Assembly (NCBI GenBank): GCA_020002185.1
Contig: CM034531.1
Span: forward strand, 71,178,049-71,242,048
Source: Paraescarpia echinospica
Lineage: Eukaryota; Annelida; Polychaeta; Sabellida; Siboglinidae
Reading direction: 5' to 3'
DNA length: 64,000 bases
Shown here: in pieces, positions 60,214 to 64,000 of the stretch
How the letters are laid out: each line of letters starts with the position of its first letter
Numbering within the stretch: the first letter of the stretch is position 1
Made by a program: the position numbers and the translations under genes
Notes under the pieces: generated by a model
The model's input: the letters and a program-made list of their open reading frames with translations, nothing else
Database searches by the model: none
What the model was told of the DNA's origin: nothing

Positions 60214-63200
60214 ATGGATAATACATGGTCTTATCTGTCAGGAAAGACAACTTTAGCAACTTTCATTGAGATTGGGCTCTTCTAAAATTATTTGAAGACC
60301 TAAAAATGGGTGTATTTTTGTATAAAAAAGTAAAAACTTTTGACAACAACATTTCTAAGCTAAAAACAAAAATTACAAGACTACCTGGCAGCGTCAGTTT
60401 ATTTTTTATATTGAATTTATACTCCAAGGTATATTTGGGTGAACAAAATAATTGTCTACTCATGCCCTTTGCCAAGTTATTGAGTGGGGAACAACATGTT
60501 GTTTTTCAAGAGATGGCAGTTTTTAGTGGTGGTTGTATCACAATATTTATTTTTAAAAGGTAATTTGCTAAATTAACATAACACAATTTTTTTCTGCCTA
60601 CAAACCACCGTGAATAATTCATCATTAGTGGAAAACTGTCAACAAATCTGACCCCTTATGTCGCATCTGTCGCACCTTATTTTTCCAGGAAAGTAAGAGG
60701 GAGAAAAATCTGGAAAAATATGCTATACACAATTTGAACCATTTGTAATTCACAGATACAAAACCATTAATCAGTGAGTTGCTGTTAACGAGTAGCAAAT
60801 AATTAACCAATTCTGTCCCTGAAAATGTTGTATCTGTCACACTGTGAATGGCAGACATTTTCTTTGTTACCATGAAAACAGGGGTCTGGGTGAGAAAATG
60901 TTCAATATATTTTTTACTCGGTAACACCCAATCTATACTTTGGGCATAAAAATTGCACTAGTTGCATAAATTAAAAAATAGTTCTATCTACCTGCTATGT
61001 CTGGTCTTAAAACAAAATACAAACAGATGCCTGCTTCTGGATGGTTTCCATCGCATTAATTTGTATTGTCCCAAAGATATAATTTTGCCAACTGTTGGCT
61101 GGCAATCTTCTAATAACAGTCTGCATTGCACAGTTGTTTTATTACTGTAATTTTGTCATGCAGATGGCACAACAGACGATTGCAATTACCCCTGTAAAAC
61201 AAACAATATTTAGATCTATATGTCAACTCATATTTGTGATTTGAATTTGTTTTGTCATGTCTACATGTCCCAAAATATGCCAAAATTGCCACCTCGTAGC
61301 TCTTTCGTGCGCCCATTTTTTTCGTTCTTTCTCGATGTATTCAACGTCGGCGAGCGGTGCAAAATAACACTACAAAGTCACTTATGTTCCTGCAAAATTG
61401 CAAATTTGTAGCAACATCGTTTACTTGTCTTAACGTCACTCTGGGCCAGTTAGGATTTACCTCTTGGAATTAACTCCATTGGACAACATGAATGACATCA
61501 CTTGTCCGTTGTCCAATCACAGAATATTCCCAGGGATCCCAGGTGTCTCAAATGGTGCGAAATTTCGACATACTAGAAATCTAGACATTAATTAATGTAA
61601 CATGGCACCCAAATGGTGACTGCATTTGGGAAACATGTGGAACTCGGAGAAAAAACAAAGAAAACGTAAGCTGAACTAAGATGTCTTTTGCGCTCAATTT
61701 TACCATTATAGTATGTGCCCACATTAAATCAGAATGCTGGTGTAGCTGATGTTTAATTTCTGGTTGATGACGGTAGTGGGAGTAAAAACCGTGCAGGCTG
61801 ACATCAGACACTAGTTGTCATTTGTGTAGAATATCATAAGACACCTGTTGCTCAAAACGTGTATGCTAACGGGTTATCAATAACTTGGGCAAGACAATGA
61901 TATGTTTGCACAGAAATTGGATATGCTAATCAACTTATACTGGTTTATAAAAAGGACACAGTTTGAGAAATGTTTTTGTAATTAATAAAAACATACTTTC
62001 GTGGCATTTCAGAAATGACTATTTAATTAATTGCATAGCATGCTAGCAACAAATATAATCTTTGGAACATAAACCACCAATTTACCATAATATTATGATA
62101 TTATAGTAATTTAAAGGTGGTGGTGAAAGAGTCTTCAGATGATACCACTAGATAATTTCCAGAGAAGTTGAGGTGGTGTTCGACTGAACAGGTCTGCCAG
62201 GGAGTAAAGTGTAAAGTGCTTTGAACAGTCCTTAGGACTGGATACTGCGCTATATAAGAGCTTACCTTTTACTTTTGAGTCTGTCAGCGTGGTAACAAGG
62301 CCTAGGGTTACGGCAAGAAAAACATCACCACAACCAAGGTAAAATGGAAACCACACAATGAAACAATCATGATTACTGACTTTTATTAATCATGATTACT
62401 ACATTTACAAGTAGTGCCTTGTTTTGTATCTTCCCCTCTTTATTCGGGAGTAAAGGTTTAAACATACCTCAGAATGCACCATTTTTAAGCTAGTTTTAAA
62501 AAAATCTCCGTGGGACCAGACCCCCTACCAACGCTTCATGCCTGCGGCGCTCGCATAGCCCACCCCTATCACTTCGCCCATCATTTTACCCAGGGGGAAC
62601 AATGGTAGCTTGTTTTTGTCCAACTTTTGTAATATTAACTACTAAAGGGGAGCAAAAGCATAAGGCAATTGTTTTGGCCTAGTGTACATCTAAAAGAGTG
62701 AATTTATTACAGTTTAACCATTTGCAATGTACTACAATCAACAATATCATGCCAGTGTTTTAGGGTTAGGATTTAAAAAAAATTCAGAATGGAAAATTCT
62801 AGTGAAATGTCACAGTTTCAGACAGCTGACATATTGTGACATGCCCTACGGCCCTACCCACTGGTTGGTTTCTCATATTCTCTTCGATTCAGGAGCCGAG
62901 TTACTCTTGTAATAGACGTTATAATGTCATACCATGCAGACGTAACATTTTTACTAGTTACAGTAACAAGGCAAACTTGGTGATGAAAATAATTTGTCAC
63001 TGATGGGTCTGCTGTTACTGCAGGCAATACTAGGCATACCAGTGTCATATAAAATTCATACCCCTATAGAATATGTACCTACATACCACCCACCCCCCGA
63101 TAATTTTGATATATACTTACATTTATTATGTATTTGTATTACTACAATATAATTTCAGGACATTTGTTTTTATATGTGTATAATTTAATTAATACTACTT

Positions 63201-63359
63201 AATTAATTAATTAATGTTGGGTTTTGCTTATTCATTTCCGGACGTTGCAGCCTTGATGGATTGTCTATAGACAGCTCTTTCGTTTGCCAGTCTCCCCACT
63301 CGCCAGACGTCGGAATTAATTAATAGACAGTGATATATTTTGCAGTTATCATGGTGTTT
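60214..63359. other. AT-rich presumed intron with a possible retroelement tail
   Basis: No gene is recognised. At 62205-62275 the sequence AAAGTGCTTTGAACAGTCCT then TACTGCGCTATATAAG resembles a conserved tail found on many invertebrate SINEs and LINEs. Other ORFs here match nothing I know. Confidence 0.4.
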
Positions 63360-63990
63360 AACTTATGAAGCGAATGTTGATGAGCTTGGTAATCAATGTA
63401 TGTCTGTATACCTATTAGTTATATAGATAGAACAATTAATTAATTAAACTAGGTTAATTAGTTAATTAATAGAACAATATGAAATCAAGGTCAGTGATAA
63501 TAAGGTATAATATATCAATTAAAACCTGGGCAACTTTAAAATCAATGTACATCTACCATTTGTGTAGACAGAACAAGAAATTAATTAATTAGCTAAAATT
63601 AATTAACAGAACAAGATGAACTAATGTTTTATTACCATAGTGTGTAATAATACAAATGAAATCTGCAGAGCATGGCAATCAATAGTTTATATAAATCTAA
63701 CATCTGTGTAGATAGAACAATTAATTGATCTATACTAATTAATTAACAGAATGATCTGAAATCTGGTTCAGTGCTCATAATATGTAATATATTAACATAA
63801 CTCTGGGGAGCTTTGACATCAATTTATATATAATATATATATACCATTTGTATAGACATCACATGTAATTAATTAATTATTGAAGTTATTGGTGAATTAA
63901 TTGATTTCTTCTGTGTCTACATACACGCTAGATACATAAATTGATTGCCAAACTCCTGAGATTTAATTTGATATATTACACTAATATATT
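63360..63990. repeat. ~142-bp AT-rich tandem repeat, ~4 units
   Basis: Units share TGTGTAGATAGAACAATTAA, ATTAATTAACAGAA, TGAAATC, GTAATAATA and CATCAAT. The AGA(T/C)AGAACA start recurs near 63425, 63566 and 63708, and more weakly at 63855. It is diverged and runs into the window edge. Confidence 0.65.
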
Positions 63991-64000
63991 AAACATTATG

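Overview
The window is animal nuclear DNA. Every recognisable gene is split by GT-AG introns, and large areas are transposons and minisatellites. Introns in the C5orf34 and INPP1 homologues keep codon phase, and the joined proteins align end to end with their human counterparts. Together with CR1/L2-like and other LINEs, a tRNA-derived SINE, a TTAA-specific piggyBac element and pogo-like MITEs, this suggests a slowly evolving, probably marine, invertebrate such as a mollusc or another lophotrochozoan. I cannot name the species.

Layout. 1-3146: the 3' part of a GRB7/10/14-family adaptor gene (+ strand; BPS region, SH2 domain, stop). 3147-8.5 kb: 3'UTR and convergent intergenic DNA. 8.8-29.6 kb: a C5orf34 homologue on the - strand, whose last three recognised exons appear twice (8.8-13.3 kb and 18.0-22.1 kb) on either side of a run of exactly 1000 N. 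29.8-39.1 kb: LINE and SINE debris, including a 1.5-kb LINE nested in another LINE with a 14-bp target-site duplication. 39.5-48.3 kb: a complete INPP1 (inositol polyphosphate 1-phosphatase) coding sequence on the - strand in five exons, with introns holding a LINE ORF1 relic and a 1.5-kb foldback element carrying tRNA-like sequence in both arms. 51.6-52.4 kb: the first coding exon of a probable CDK12/CDK13 homologue (+ strand). 52.4-64 kb: probably its first intron, holding an apparently intact 3-kb piggyBac element and a second copy of the LINE-bearing repeat that opens the window.

Two points stand out. First, sequence 5807-13975 is repeated as 14976-22744. This looks like two allelic contigs that overlap by about 8 kb and were joined by a default gap, not a biological duplication. 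Second, several minisatellites begin exactly at exon edges, and their units contain copies of the neighbouring splice site: INPP1 exon 4 donor, two C5orf34 donors, one or two C5orf34 acceptors, and a short version at the GRB terminal acceptor. Splice-site-bearing tandem arrays in three unrelated neighbouring genes are the most unusual signal here.

The genes do not form one pathway. GRB7/10/14 proteins act at receptor tyrosine kinases, INPP1 in inositol phosphate turnover, CDK12/13 in transcription elongation, and C5orf34 is poorly characterised. Their order does recall old linkage: human GRB7 lies near CDK12, GRB10 is on the same arm as CDK13, and GRB14 is on the same arm as INPP1.
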